Assembly: GCF_042685265.1 (NCBI RefSeq)
Contig: NZ_JBHUMX010000040.1
Origin: Oceanobacillus_B kapialis
Lineage (GTDB): Bacteria; Bacillota; Bacilli; Bacillales; Amphibacillaceae
Length of the DNA stretch: 64,000 nucleotides
Direction: 5' to 3' (one strand)
Part shown: positions 26,522-35,766 of the stretch, piece by piece
How the letters are laid out: each line of letters starts with the position of its first letter
Numbering within the stretch: position 1 is the first letter of the stretch
The notes under the pieces: model-generated
Seen by the model: the letters and a program-made list of their open reading frames with translations, nothing else
Told to the model about the DNA's origin: nothing
Databases searched by the model: none
Position numbers and translations under genes: made by a program

Positions 26522-27499
26522 TTACTCTTTTGTTAAATTTTTCGTGCTTCTTACTGTATCAATAGGACGGACCATTTTCTCTATTTGAGCACGTTGTGGC
26601 TCTAAGAATGGAGGCAGAGACAGTTTCTCACCAAGGGTTTCATAAGGCTCGTCTCCCATAAAGCCTGGCCCATCTGTCGCAAATTCAAAGAGAATCTGTG
26701 GCGCTACTCTTGCGTACAGTGACTCGAAGAAGTGTCGATCCACATAACCTGATGTTTGGAAACCAAAGTTATCCATGCGTGTAATCCATTCTTCTAGAAC
26801 AGTGCGGTCTTCTACACGGAATGCAACATGGTGAACGGTTCCATAGCCCTGAATCGCGTTTGGTAAAACAGGGTTGTATTCAACCACAACTTGCGCCCCA
26901 TTTCCTCCTTCCCCAACCTCAAATAGATGAAAAGCTCCTTCACTAGCAACTTCTTTAAATTGCAATACTTTTTCAAGTACTTCTTTGAAGTAATCCAAAT
27001 TGGCAATACGTACAAAAATAGGACCGAGCCCGGTGATGGCATGCTCTAATGGTACAGGGCCATTTTGCCATGGTGTACCAGAATCCACCCCTTCATTCTT
27101 TTCGTCAGAGATTAGTTGGTATTGTTGATCATCGAAGTCCACAAAAGAAAGGATCTTTTTACCAAATTGTTCCTTGATGCCGGTATGTTTTACTTCCAGC
27201 CGATCAAATCTGTTTACCCAATAGTCCAGGGCTGTATCATTTGGTACACGGAAGGAAGTTTTAAAAATCTCGTTTGTACCATGACTTCCTTTTGGTATAC
27301 CTGGAAAATCAAAAAAGGTCATATCTGTCCCAGCACTGCCTTTATCATCTGCAAAGAAGAGATGGTATGTTTGAATATCATCCTGGTTCACGGTTTTTTT
27401 CACAAGTCGCATTCCAAGTACATAAGTGAAAAACTCATAATTTTTTTCTGCGCTGCTCGTTATTGCTGTCACATGGTGAATTCCTTTAAGGCCATTCAT
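26522..27499 (-). CDS. MhqO-type ring-cleaving dioxygenase
   Basis: A 325-residue protein made of two VOC units (GIHHVTAITSSAEKNYEFFTYVLGMRLVKKTVNQDD; then GTVHHVAFRVEDRTVLEEWI), with metal ligands expected at H9 or H10, the second-half HH and a C-terminal glutamate (PQILFEFATDGPGF). It matches the Bacillus MhqO/MhqA/YkcA family, Fe2+-dependent ring-cleaving dioxygenases that detoxify hydroquinones and catechols. An upstream ATG at 27517 is rejected; AAGGAGGAG lies just before the ATG at 27499. A strong inverted repeat precedes it (27529-27551). Confidence 0.85.
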   Translation of the reverse strand: MNGLKGIHHVTAITSSAEKNYEFFTYVLGMRLVKKTVNQDDIQTYHLFFADDKGSAGTDMTFFDFPGIPKGSHGTNEIFKTSFRVPNDTALDYWVNRFDRLEVKHTGIKEQFGKKILSFVDFDDQQYQLISDEKNEGVDSGTPWQNGPVPLEHAITGLGPIFVRIANLDYFKEVLEKVLQFKEVASEGAFHLFEVGEGGNGAQVVVEYNPVLPNAIQGYGTVHHVAFRVEDRTVLEEWITRMDNFGFQTSGYVDRHFFESLYARVAPQILFEFATDGPGFMGDEPYETLGEKLSLPPFLEPQRAQIEKMVRPIDTVRSTKNLTKE

Positions 27500-27528
27500 A
27501 ATGAACTCCTCCTTCATGCTATTTTAAC

Positions 27529-27551
27529 TTAATTAATATATTCTTAATTAA
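27529..27551. promoter_or_regulatory. Inverted repeat upstream of the dioxygenase gene
   Basis: TTAATTAA-N7-TTAATTAA lies about 30 bp before the dioxygenase start. In Bacillus, mhq genes are repressed by MarR/DUF24-type quinone sensors, so this could be such an operator; it does not match a known MhqR site that I can recall. It could also be plain AT-rich promoter DNA. Confidence 0.4.
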
Positions 27552-27629
27552 ATATAAATATAACATGGATTGAGGGGCGAGTCTAATGGTTGACCTTAAA
27601 AATTCTGCCCATAAAAATTGTATTTTTAC

Positions 27630-29579
27630 TTATAACTTTTTATCCCTGACAAGGTAATCCATAAATGCTTCATAGCTCTTAGCCTGAATTAGCTTTTCTA
27701 CAAGTTTTTGGCTGGCCACAATTCTTCCAAGTTCTTCATACATAGATTGAAGATCCTCCTGGCTGTTTTTCTTCACACAGAGTACACATATAAATTGTAC
27801 AGGCTTTTCGCTCCAAATAATCGGGTTCTGCAACGTGCATACTGATAAAAATGTTCGCGTCGTTTGGGGTGTAATAGGATGTGGTATGGCTACTAGGTTC
27901 CCATAAGAAGTCGGGGCTACTTCCTCCCTTTCATAGATAGCAGAAAGGAACGTTTCGTCTACTAGAGATCGCTCAGCCAATTGAGTTGTAATAAACTCCA
28001 TTGTTTCTTCTCTTGATGTAAAATTCATGTTTAAAAACATTAAATCCTTTTCAAAGAATTGTAATGAATTATTTTGTTTTTTTGCTATAAAACGATCTAC
28101 CTTTTCCATGTCTCTACTTCCCAAAACAGCATTCACCTCTAACACGGGAACTGGCAGGTTTTCTTTAATCGGGATGGAGCTAATAATGAAATCAATATCC
28201 ACCAACGATCGTTTGCTTAACTTATAAAATTCGGTTGTATCTACCACATCAAGCCGTTCTCCAAATTGGTTTTTTAACCGGTAGTAAATTAGTTGAGCTG
28301 TCCCTAGCCCTGATGCACAAACAATCAGGCACCTTAATGGTCCTGTTGTGAGTTTTCTCCTTTCAATAGCGGCTCCTATATGTAATGCTAAATAACCAAT
28401 CTCACCCTCATTGATTTTTGTTTCTGTATGTTGTTCGATCACTAATCCCGCTAATATTCCCGCCTCAAAGGCAAGCGGATAACTTCTTTTTATATCGGCA
28501 AGCATGGGATTTCGAATATTCATTCCATATTTATAGCGATTAACGGCTGGTTTTAAATGAAGGGATAATGCCATCACTAATTCAGGATCATCCTTTACCC
28601 CGAGACTTAATTCTTTTTCGATTTTTTCAAGTATCTTCGTTACGATTTGCATAATGTCTTCTTCTATTACATGCTTCATCACCTTAGACTCGCCATTAAT
28701 ATGGGTTATCATTTTAGTTCCTAACAAGTGGATCGCGATATAGGCAGTTTCTTCGTTTGGAAAGGTGACGTTAAACTTGTCCTCCACACTGCTAACAATA
28801 TTTTGGGCAACCGCATACTCTCTTTGCTCTTCAATCTGTTTTGTGTCCATTTTGTACAAATTCACGTGATTACCGCTTCTGATTCGTTCATAGGCAATCG
28901 CGATATGAATGACAAGATTTTGGATGGCGATATCGGATAATGTAATATCATGTGCTTTAATCCTTAATAAAATGAGGTCTTGTATAGTGGCAAGATCTGA
29001 TTTCGTTAAATAAGAGAATAAGGGATCCAAGTAATGGCCCCCTTCTCCTTGTGTGTGGTTAAAGATATTCTCTGCGATACAGAACCTTACCTTTACTTCA
29101 TCCCCTTTAATTATCAGTCCGTGATTCGGGCGAGAATGAAGAGTGAGCTTATAAGAAGCGAGAAGTCTTTTCACATCTTTTAGATCATTTTGCACCGTTG
29201 ATTTGCTAACAAATAATTCATCAGCTAAATCTTCTAGTTTGATATAAGCTTCCTCAAGCAATAAACGAAGCATAATAAATTGGACACGATCTTTAGGTGT
29301 TTGCGGAAGTGCTTCGTCACTAGCAAAGATATACTCTGACATTTCCGTCAAAAAATGCCGAAATCGATGTTCATCCCTTATATTTAATTGATAACCCTTT
29401 CCCATAACAGCTTCGATTGTCGCCCCGTTATTCATTAGTATTAAATTTAGATTTCGTATGTCCTCTCGGGTAGTTCTAGTACTTACGTCATTAATATGGG
29501 CAAGGTACTTCCCTGTAACAGAGGTTTCTGTTTGCATGAGTTCCTTTAAAACCTTTCTCATTCTGGAGTTCATCATCAT
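27630..29579 (-). CDS. LicR-type PRD transcriptional activator
   Basis: A 649-residue modular regulator. In order: an HTH_11 domain (1-65) and an Mga-type HTH (about 90-150, LADELFVSKSTVQNDLKDVKRLL), two PRD domains (about 190-280 and 305-400, with conserved His in LVIHIAIAYERI and IAIHLLG), an EIIB-like domain (about 410-490, CLIVCASGLGTAQLI with a Cys) and a C-terminal EIIA-like domain with PTS histidine in VAIPHPITPQT. This is the LicR/MtlR plan: activity is set by PTS phosphorylation. It is the last gene of the beta-glucoside operon it likely controls. Three ATGs in a row follow GAGGAGAG; the second or third is better spaced. Confidence 0.88.
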   Translation of the reverse strand: MMMNSRMRKVLKELMQTETSVTGKYLAHINDVSTRTTREDIRNLNLILMNNGATIEAVMGKGYQLNIRDEHRFRHFLTEMSEYIFASDEALPQTPKDRVQFIMLRLLLEEAYIKLEDLADELFVSKSTVQNDLKDVKRLLASYKLTLHSRPNHGLIIKGDEVKVRFCIAENIFNHTQGEGGHYLDPLFSYLTKSDLATIQDLILLRIKAHDITLSDIAIQNLVIHIAIAYERIRSGNHVNLYKMDTKQIEEQREYAVAQNIVSSVEDKFNVTFPNEETAYIAIHLLGTKMITHINGESKVMKHVIEEDIMQIVTKILEKIEKELSLGVKDDPELVMALSLHLKPAVNRYKYGMNIRNPMLADIKRSYPLAFEAGILAGLVIEQHTETKINEGEIGYLALHIGAAIERRKLTTGPLRCLIVCASGLGTAQLIYYRLKNQFGERLDVVDTTEFYKLSKRSLVDIDFIISSIPIKENLPVPVLEVNAVLGSRDMEKVDRFIAKKQNNSLQFFEKDLMFLNMNFTSREETMEFITTQLAERSLVDETFLSAIYEREEVAPTSYGNLVAIPHPITPQTTRTFLSVCTLQNPIIWSEKPVQFICVLCVKKNSQEDLQSMYEELGRIVASQKLVEKLIQAKSYEAFMDYLVRDKKL

Positions 29580-29629
29580 GACTCTCCTCTACAAGCTTTC
29601 TTTGTATGTGCTACTTTTTAAAATAGGAG

Positions 29630-29653
29630 TGTAGAGTGCCAAGGCACTCTACT
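29630..29653 (-). terminator. Intergenic hairpin between glucosidase and regulator
   Basis: GTAGAGTGCC-TT-GGCACTCTAC is a perfect 10-bp stem with a two-base loop. It lies between the last catabolic gene and the regulator, and probably lowers read-through into the regulator. Confidence 0.6.
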
Positions 29654-29684
29654 ATTTCTCCAGTATACTTGTCGCTCTAGCTAT

Positions 29685-31079
29685 CTAAAATCCATTACGC
29701 TTTGAAACTTCTTTGAACCATTTGGCACTTTTCTTAGGTGTTCTTTCCATTGTTTCAAGATCTACCGAGTAAAATCCATACCTATTTTTATAAGCATTCA
29801 TCCAAGACCAGTTGTCCATAAAGGTCCACAGATGGTAGCCCTTTGCATTACAGCCTTCTTCCACCGCTTTATGCAGCCACTTGAGATGTTCTCGAATAAA
29901 GGCGATACGGTAATCATCCTGAATTTCTCCATCTTCCATAAATCGTTCTTCATTTTGTACGCCCATGCCATTTTCTGAAATAAACGACGCTATATTCCCG
30001 TAATTATCTTTTAAATTTACCATGATATCGTAGATGCCCTTTTCATAGATTTCCCACCCACGATATTTATTCATTTTTCTTCCAGGCATTTCATATGGAT
30101 CGAAAAACCAATCCGGCATAAAAGGACCCTCTTTATTTGGTTCATGCTCTTTCGCTTTAACACGTCTTGGCTGGTAGTAATTTACACCTAATAAATCGAC
30201 GGTATTGTTTTGGATTAATGCTGCATCCCCTGGCAACGTTTCTGGCAGGTGATCGTACTGTCTTAAAAGCTCTACTAGCTCTTCAGGATATTTACCTAAA
30301 ACAGCAGGGTCTAAAAAGCTCCGATTAAAAAACAAATCAGCAATTCGGGAAGCCTTAAGGTCTGCAGGATGTTGGCTTCTTGGATATGAAGGAGTTAAGT
30401 TTAAAATAATACCTATTTTCCCCTTCTGTCCTGGTAGACGATGAAAAGCTTCTACGGCTTTTACATGCGCAATAATCGTCTGGTATGCAACCTGTACAGC
30501 CTTTTTAGCATCAACTATATTAGGGTAATGAAAATCATAGAGGTAACCACCTTCAACGGGCACGATCGGTTCATTAAACGTAAACCAGACATTCACGCGA
30601 TCGCCAAACAAGTGAAAACATTCGGTTGCATACGTTACATAGGCCTCCACTACATCCCGGCTTTCCCAACCACCCTCTTCTTGCAATGCATAAGGCATGT
30701 CAAAGTGATAGAGATTTATAAAGGGTTCTATCCCATTATCTAATAACGCATTAATTACGGCGTTATAAAAAGCCACTGCCTCCTGATTAACTTCTCCTCT
30801 ACCACCGGGAATAAGACGCGACCAGGAGATCGAAAAGCGAAACGTATTATGCCCAATTTCCTTCATTAACGCAATATCCTCTTTATAACGATGGTAAAAA
30901 TCAGAAGTTTTCTCTGGGCCCACCCCTTCAAAAAAACGATTCTCTTCTGTCTGGTACCAGTGATCCCAAATATTGTTACCTTTCCCGCCTTCCGTGGCTC
31001 CTCCTTCAATCTGTGTGGCAGAAGTTGCGCTCCCCCACCAGAAGCCATCAGGGAATAAATAGTCTGTTTGTATTGCCAT
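29685..31079 (-). CDS. 6-phospho-beta-glucosidase, GH1
   Basis: A 464-residue glycoside hydrolase family 1 enzyme. The N terminus has FLWG-type signature FPDGFWWGSATSATQIEGG; the acid/base glutamate is E170 in TFNEP and the nucleophile E369 in SENG. Being encoded with a cellobiose-type PTS, it most likely hydrolyses 6-phospho-beta-glucosides such as cellobiose 6-phosphate inside the cell. GH1 members can also take unphosphorylated substrates, so specificity is inferred from context. The ribosome binding site is GAGGG, and it lies 15 bp after the EIIA gene. Confidence 0.88.
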   Translation of the reverse strand: MAIQTDYLFPDGFWWGSATSATQIEGGATEGGKGNNIWDHWYQTEENRFFEGVGPEKTSDFYHRYKEDIALMKEIGHNTFRFSISWSRLIPGGRGEVNQEAVAFYNAVINALLDNGIEPFINLYHFDMPYALQEEGGWESRDVVEAYVTYATECFHLFGDRVNVWFTFNEPIVPVEGGYLYDFHYPNIVDAKKAVQVAYQTIIAHVKAVEAFHRLPGQKGKIGIILNLTPSYPRSQHPADLKASRIADLFFNRSFLDPAVLGKYPEELVELLRQYDHLPETLPGDAALIQNNTVDLLGVNYYQPRRVKAKEHEPNKEGPFMPDWFFDPYEMPGRKMNKYRGWEIYEKGIYDIMVNLKDNYGNIASFISENGMGVQNEERFMEDGEIQDDYRIAFIREHLKWLHKAVEEGCNAKGYHLWTFMDNWSWMNAYKNRYGFYSVDLETMERTPKKSAKWFKEVSKRNGF

Positions 31080-31094
31080 CTCTTTCCCTCCACT

Positions 31095-31400
31095 TTATTT
31101 ATTACGGTAGATCTCAATAATCTCAATAGCTAGGTCTCTGACAGTCATCGCTGTCATTAAGTGGTCCTGTGAATGAATTAGCATGACGTTGATCAGGTTT
31201 TCTTCTCCATTTGCCTCTTTTTGTAGCAACTGGGTTTGATAGTAATGAGCTTTACTTAATTCTTCTCCTGCTTCTTCTACCAACCGATCCGCCTCCGTGA
31301 AATTTCCTCTTTTTGCTTCCTGGATTGCTTCCATCACGTTGGATTTTCCATTTCCAGCAAACAATATAATTTGAAAAGCAATTTCTGTTGTCGTCTCCAC
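31095..31400 (-). CDS. Cellobiose-type PTS EIIA component
   Basis: A 101-residue EIIA of the lactose/cellobiose family: an all-helical small protein with AFQIILFAGNGKSNVMEAIQEAKRGNFTEAD and the active-site block VMLIHSQDHLMTAM, in which H76 is the likely phosphohistidine (H80 is adjacent). It trimerises in known members. The start is GTG at 31400, about seven bases after GAGGTGG. It sits between the EIIC gene and the glucosidase gene. Confidence 0.9.
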   Translation of the reverse strand: METTTEIAFQIILFAGNGKSNVMEAIQEAKRGNFTEADRLVEEAGEELSKAHYYQTQLLQKEANGEENLINVMLIHSQDHLMTAMTVRDLAIEIIEIYRNK

Positions 31401-31460
31401 AAGCTACCCACCTCGAAAGTCTATTAATATATGTTACATTTCTACTTTTACTTATTAGCT

Positions 31461-32759
31461 TTAAGCTGCGTCTTTTCCTTCTGTTTTCTCTGTTTCATAG
31501 TAATTTTTATCCAAAATCTTTAAGAACGGCCACCAAATGGACACTACGACAAGTAAATTAAAGGCCTGCAGTACCCCGCCCTGCCAAGCATTTCCTGTAG
31601 CCAGGAATCCATTTAAAATAGGCGGTGTTGTCCATGGCACAATAACCCCTGCTGGAGGCGGCACCAACCCTGTTTGCATTGCAAAATACGTAATTAGTGT
31701 CACCACAACTGGTGCAAGCAACCATGGAATTAAGATTAATGGATTCATGATAATTGGTAAGCCAAAAATGATCGGTTCATTCACATTAAATAAGCCTGCT
31801 GGTGCCCCAAGTTTACCTAGCTCTTTTAACTGTCTGCTTTTTCCTATCATGAAGATGAGGATAATGACAGCAAGCGTCATACCAGAACCACCCATACCTA
31901 CTAAAAATGAATCGATAAACTGTTTCGTAATAATATTAGGTAGCTCTGTACCTGCTTGAAATGCAGCAAGATTCTGATCATTAAGTGTATACCAAATTGG
32001 ATCAAACACGGAGTTTATAATAATTTGACCATGAAGTCCGAAGAACCAAAAGACTTGAATTAATAACACCGCAATAATCGTTGCAGGTAGCCCACTTCCA
32101 AGTATGGTTAAAGGCTGCTGAATAACACTATAAATAAAGTTCTGTACAGTCTCGAAGTTTGTATAACTGAAAATTATTCGGATTATCAAGAAAACGGTTA
32201 AAGTCAATGTAATTGGAATTAATGCACTAAAGGACCTTGACACAGCACCTGGCACACCCGCTGGCATTTTTATGGTCCAATTTTTATTAACAAAAAACCG
32301 ATATAATTCTGCTGAAATAAATGCTGTGAAAATACCAAGAAACATCCCTTCTGCACCAAGGACAGACGTGGGAATAACACCTGATACCTCTTCTAGCACC
32401 TGTGGGGTCATGATTAAAAAGGCTGCTAACGCTACGACACCCCCATAGATTGCTTCCCCACCGTAATGCTCTGTCAGCTTATAACCAATCCCAATCATTA
32501 CAAATACACCCATGATACTTAAAGTTGCTGCCGAGGCTGGCCCAAGGGCGTTTTGGTATGCGGTAAATGCTTCCTCACTGATCATTTTGTCCAGGAAAGG
32601 AAAGTTAGCAATAACAACAAATATAGAACCGAAAATGATAAGTGGCAATGCCACCATAAAGCCATCTCTTAGGGCAGATAAATAACGATTGTTGTTTAGC
32701 TTATCTGCAATAGGTAATAACATGTTCTCTAAGAAACTCATGAACTTACTATTCATCAT
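31461..32759 (-). CDS. Cellobiose-type PTS EIIC permease
   Basis: A 432-residue membrane protein with about ten spans, of the lactose/cellobiose EIIC family (LicC/CelB). Typical phrases are ALRDGFMVALPLIIFGSIFVVIANFPF, LFNVNEPIIFGLPIIMNPLILIPW (the conserved NEP motif of the sugar site) and VPWTTPPILNGFLATG. It brings in beta-glucosides, which the EIIB protein phosphorylates. The ribosome binding site is AGGGGGA. It follows the EIIB gene by 19 bp. Confidence 0.92.
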   Translation of the reverse strand: MMNSKFMSFLENMLLPIADKLNNNRYLSALRDGFMVALPLIIFGSIFVVIANFPFLDKMISEEAFTAYQNALGPASAATLSIMGVFVMIGIGYKLTEHYGGEAIYGGVVALAAFLIMTPQVLEEVSGVIPTSVLGAEGMFLGIFTAFISAELYRFFVNKNWTIKMPAGVPGAVSRSFSALIPITLTLTVFLIIRIIFSYTNFETVQNFIYSVIQQPLTILGSGLPATIIAVLLIQVFWFFGLHGQIIINSVFDPIWYTLNDQNLAAFQAGTELPNIITKQFIDSFLVGMGGSGMTLAVIILIFMIGKSRQLKELGKLGAPAGLFNVNEPIIFGLPIIMNPLILIPWLLAPVVVTLITYFAMQTGLVPPPAGVIVPWTTPPILNGFLATGNAWQGGVLQAFNLLVVVSIWWPFLKILDKNYYETEKTEGKDAA

Positions 32760-32778
32760 TGTTCCCCCTTTTCAATTG

Positions 32779-33087
32779 TTAATTTTTAATTAACGCTAAG
32801 GCCTTATCTAGTACGGCTTCTCCATCCACTCTCCCGTATGCAATCGGGTCAATAACATCAACTGGTATGCCACGTTCGTCTGCTACCGCCGTATACTTAT
32901 TTTTCATAAAGCGCATCTGTGGCCCGATTAATAGTACATCCGCTTTTTCAATTTCTTTCACTACTTTGTCCTGTGCTACTGCCCAAATAGTAACCTCCAC
33001 TCCTTTTTCCGTAGCTTTCTCCTCCATCTTTGCCACAAGTAAACTTGTCGACATTCCTGCAGAGCATGCCAGCAAGATATTCTTCAT
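32779..33087 (-). CDS. Cellobiose-type PTS EIIB component
   Basis: A 102-residue EIIB of the lactose/cellobiose family with phosphocysteine C8 in ILLACSAGMSTSLLV and the partner loop LLIGPQMRFM. It passes phosphate from EIIA to the incoming sugar. A reading from 33111 is rejected because AAGGAGG falls just before the ATG at 33087. It is the first gene of the operon EIIB-EIIC-EIIA-glucosidase-regulator; a cre site lies 42 bp upstream. Confidence 0.92.
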   Translation of the reverse strand: MKNILLACSAGMSTSLLVAKMEEKATEKGVEVTIWAVAQDKVVKEIEKADVLLIGPQMRFMKNKYTAVADERGIPVDVIDPIAYGRVDGEAVLDKALALIKN

Positions 33088-33128
33088 GCTAATTCCTCCT
33101 TGTTTTTCCATCTATATCAACTATATTT

Positions 33129-33142
33129 TAAAAGCGCTTTCA
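33129..33142 (-). promoter_or_regulatory. Cre site before the beta-glucoside operon
   Basis: On the minus strand TGAAAGCGCTTTTA matches the CcpA consensus TGWAARCGYTWNCW at 13 of 14 positions. Its position just before the EIIB gene suggests glucose repression of the operon. Confidence 0.75.
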
Positions 33143-33193
33143 ACTAAACACATTCATTTTCCTTCACATAGTGGAAATGGTTATAAGCACGGA

Positions 33194-33573
33194 CAAAGGC
33201 GCAAGCGCCCGTTTTAAGGAACGCCGACTAAGTTCGCCTCGTCCTGAGGCAACGTCGGCATGACCCGGATCCTCCGGGCCCACGTAGCGAGTGGAACGAA
33301 TCAACTGAGATAATGTTTCATGCCCCTGCATCAGGGGTATGTCGGCGTTGGCCGGCAAGGCCGAATTTAGTCGACCTTCCTTAATTGTTACGAACCGATG
33401 ATGACTTTCACCACAAGGGTATAAGTGCCACTAAGCCTCTGGTTTCACCAGTCGGCAAGTCTTCTTTATCGTAGGGCGATGAAGTGAAGTCGCCTAGTTT
33501 CTGGGCGCTGGAGCTGGACGTGGCTGTTCCTGTCTAAGAACAACATACCGCCATTTTTTTATACTTCCTTATC
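33194..33573 (+). repeat. Long intergenic repeat, copy 1 (about 380 bp)
   Basis: This stretch shares about 300 nearly identical bases with 34239-34558, in the same orientation. The shared core runs from CGTAGCGAGTGGAACGAATC to ACCGCCA and the final CTTCCTTATC. Copy 1 holds an extra segment of about 60 bases near its start, itself full of small inverted repeats (CGCCGAC / GTCGGC; CCGGATCC / TCCGGG). It is more GC-rich than its surroundings and has no coding frame that survives both copies. Function and family are unknown. Confidence 0.85.
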
Positions 33574-33696
33574 TATTGAAAAAGCTGTAGAGATGAACCT
33601 CCACAGCCGGCTTTCTGTTGTATCACTTTGTATTTACGTTAACGTTCAATTGCGCATACGTTTAGAGATAAAACGATTCTTTCAAATTGCTAACTA

Positions 33697-34119
33697 TTAC
33701 TGTGCTGGATATGTCTTTTGTAAAAACTGAACAGATTGTGTAATAAGCTCTTTTAAAACCTCTTCATCCACATCGTCTAGCTTGTTAATATACACACAAG
33801 CTTTTCCCGTTTTATGCTTACCAAATCTCTCTAGTAAGTTTTCTCTTTCTGTGTCCCCTGTAGCAAAATATAGACTGAACTTGGCCTTACGTGGTGAAAA
33901 ACCAACGAGCATTGCATCCCCTTCATGGCCCGATTTATATTTATAATGATAGGATCCAAATCCAATCATGCTATCTCCCCACATCTTTGCTTGGTACCCT
34001 GTAGTTTCTGTGAAAATTTCCAAAAGCCTATATGCGTCCGCACGTTTTTTAGGATTTTCTACCGTTTCAATAAACGCTTCTACCTTTGCATCGTTTTCCT
34101 TTATTTTCTGCTCATACAT
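33697..34119 (-). CDS. DUF1801 family protein
   Basis: A 140-residue protein with the DUF1801 (YdhG-like) pattern: VEAFIETVENPKKRADAYRLLEIFTETTG, WGDSMIGFGSYHYKYKSGHEGDAMLVGFSPRKAKFSLYFATG, then GKACVYINKLDDVDEEVLKELI. Family members are small cytosolic proteins of unclear function, sometimes annotated as iron chaperones by fold. It lies alone between two copies of a long direct repeat. The ATG follows AGGGGGC. Confidence 0.85.
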   Translation of the reverse strand: MYEQKIKENDAKVEAFIETVENPKKRADAYRLLEIFTETTGYQAKMWGDSMIGFGSYHYKYKSGHEGDAMLVGFSPRKAKFSLYFATGDTERENLLERFGKHKTGKACVYINKLDDVDEEVLKELITQSVQFLQKTYPAQ

Positions 34120-34238
34120 CTATTTCGCCCCCTTGTTTAAAGTTATCTAGCTCGTTTTCTTATAAGGTATGTTATGGCTATAGTAGCATGAATTGGAGCG
34201 GAAATGTTTGAAAATATAGAAAACAAACTTACCTTGAA

Positions 34239-34558
34239 CAAAAGCGCAGGGCGCCCGTTTAGAAACGTAGCGAGTGGAACGAATCAACTGAGATAAAGGA
34301 ATCATGCCCCTGCAACAGGGGTATGTCGGCGTTGGCCGGCAAGGCCGAATTTAGTCGACCTTCCTTAATTGTTACGAACCGATGATGACTTTCACCACAA
34401 GGGTATAAGTGCGACTAAGCCTCTGGTTTCACCTGTCGGCAAGTCTTCTTTATCGTAGGGCGATTTCGTGAAGTCGCCTAGTTTCTGGGCGCTGAAGCTG
34501 GACGTCGCTGCCCCTGTCAATGAACAACATACCGCCAATTATTTATGCTTCCTTATCC
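34239..34558 (+). repeat. Long intergenic repeat, copy 2 (about 320 bp)
   Basis: Near-identical to most of 33194-33573 but lacking about 60 bases near the left end. Small differences are scattered (for example ATAATGTTTCATG versus ATAAAGGAATCATG), so the copies have begun to diverge. Together they flank the DUF1801 gene in direct orientation. Confidence 0.85.
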
Positions 34559-34563
34559 TTTAA

Positions 34564-34609
34564 AAAAAGAACACCCGCTCATTTTATCGTGAGCCAAGGT
34601 GTTCTTTCT
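34564..34609 (-). terminator. Terminator of the siderophore-binding protein gene
   Basis: AAAGAACACC and GGTGTTCTTT form the outer stem, with an inner GCTCA/TGAGC hairpin. It starts two bases after the stop codon and is T-rich on the minus-strand side. Confidence 0.82.
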
Positions 34610-34610
34610 A

Positions 34611-35579
34611 TTATTCCGTCACGCTTTCTAAGACGTCATCTATAATTTGTGAATTTGCAATTGGGCCTGTATATAGCCAAGCAGAGTCACCAGGGTATTC
34701 GTATATGTTGCCGTTTTGTACAGCCGGAATATTTTGCCAGATTGGGTCATCTAGCATTTTGGAGCCACTTTCCTTGTCATCATTAATAAGGAAAATATGA
34801 TCTGCATCCAGCTCTGCTAGCTTCTCCAACGAAATTTCTGACCAGTTTGCAACAGTATCTCCTGAGATCTCTTGCACAACGTTTGGTGCCGTTAGACCTA
34901 AGTCATTATAAAGCACATCTCCACTAGATAGATTCTCATTTACAATATAAAAGGTGTCATTAAACAACCAAAGTGCTGCAGCAGATTCAGAACCAATAGC
35001 GCTACTAATTTCTTCTTTGGCGTTTGTTGCTTTTTCTTCGTAATCTGCTAGAATTTGTTCCGCTTCTTCTTCTTTGGCAAATACTTTCGCTACGTCTTTA
35101 AGCTCTTCTCGCCATTCATTATTTTGCGCTTCTCCAACAACATAGGTTGGTGCTATTTTTGAATACTGTTCATATTTATTTCCTTCTACCATTTCGGCTG
35201 AATCCATAATAAGTAAGTCCGGCTCAAAGCTTGCTACAGCTTCATATGGGAGGTCACTTGGTATGGTTGGGACTTGTCCAAGATCATCCTGTAAGTAATC
35301 CTGCACATCTTCCCCGTCCCTTACTGACCATTGCGCGACTGGTGTTATATCAAGTGCCACTAAGTAATCTTCAAGATAGGATGCGATCACGTTTTGTGGG
35401 TTTGCTGGAACCTCTACTTCGTTTCCTACAGCATCAGTTATGGTACGCGTACCATTTTGCTCTTGCTCTGTTGACGTATCACCATTATCCTCTGCAGCAT
35501 TGTCACTTTCCCCACATGCCGCAAGTAGGAGTGTTACAAAAAGAATGCCAGCTAGAACTAGCTTTTTATTAAAGTTCAT
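34611..35579 (-). CDS. Iron-siderophore ABC transporter binding lipoprotein
   Basis: A 322-residue lipoprotein: signal peptide with lipobox LLAAC at C22, an acidic linker, then a FecB/BtuF-type (Peripla_BP_2) domain with TITDAVGNEVEVPANPQNVIASYLEDYLVALDITPVAQ and EPDLLIMDSAEM. It binds a ferric siderophore outside the membrane and delivers it to the permeases encoded divergently at 35767-37820. Control by Fur is likely through the site at 35628-35642. No ATPase gene is linked, so a shared FhuC-like ATPase elsewhere is needed. Confidence 0.88.
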   Translation of the reverse strand: MNFNKKLVLAGILFVTLLLAACGESDNAAEDNGDTSTEQEQNGTRTITDAVGNEVEVPANPQNVIASYLEDYLVALDITPVAQWSVRDGEDVQDYLQDDLGQVPTIPSDLPYEAVASFEPDLLIMDSAEMVEGNKYEQYSKIAPTYVVGEAQNNEWREELKDVAKVFAKEEEAEQILADYEEKATNAKEEISSAIGSESAAALWLFNDTFYIVNENLSSGDVLYNDLGLTAPNVVQEISGDTVANWSEISLEKLAELDADHIFLINDDKESGSKMLDDPIWQNIPAVQNGNIYEYPGDSAWLYTGPIANSQIIDDVLESVTE

Positions 35580-35627
35580 TGTCTGTGTTCTCCTTTATAA
35601 TAGATATCTATACTGTAACTTTTTTAA

Positions 35628-35642
35628 TGATAACAATTTTCA
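35628..35642. promoter_or_regulatory. Candidate Fur box
   Basis: TGATAACAATTTTCA matches the Bacillus 7-1-7 Fur inverted repeat TGATAATNATTATCA at 12 of 14 defined positions. It lies between the divergent binding-protein and permease genes, where it could control both. Confidence 0.7.
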
Positions 35643-35766
35643 TTCTCATTTACAATAAAATTATGATTATTCCACGAAGATTATTTCTAATGTTATTGTC
35701 ATTACTTTTCCCTTATAATAGAATGGCAACAGTTTTTAATTTGGTTACATATAAGGAGTATTCTTT

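Noticed and set aside
27116..27532. 138-codon plus-strand frame opposite the dioxygenase gene
   Set aside because: Antisense shadow of a well-supported VOC dioxygenase; no ribosome binding site.
33164..33358. 64-codon minus-strand frame in the long repeat
   Set aside because: It depends on the segment that copy 2 lacks and is not kept in the second copy.
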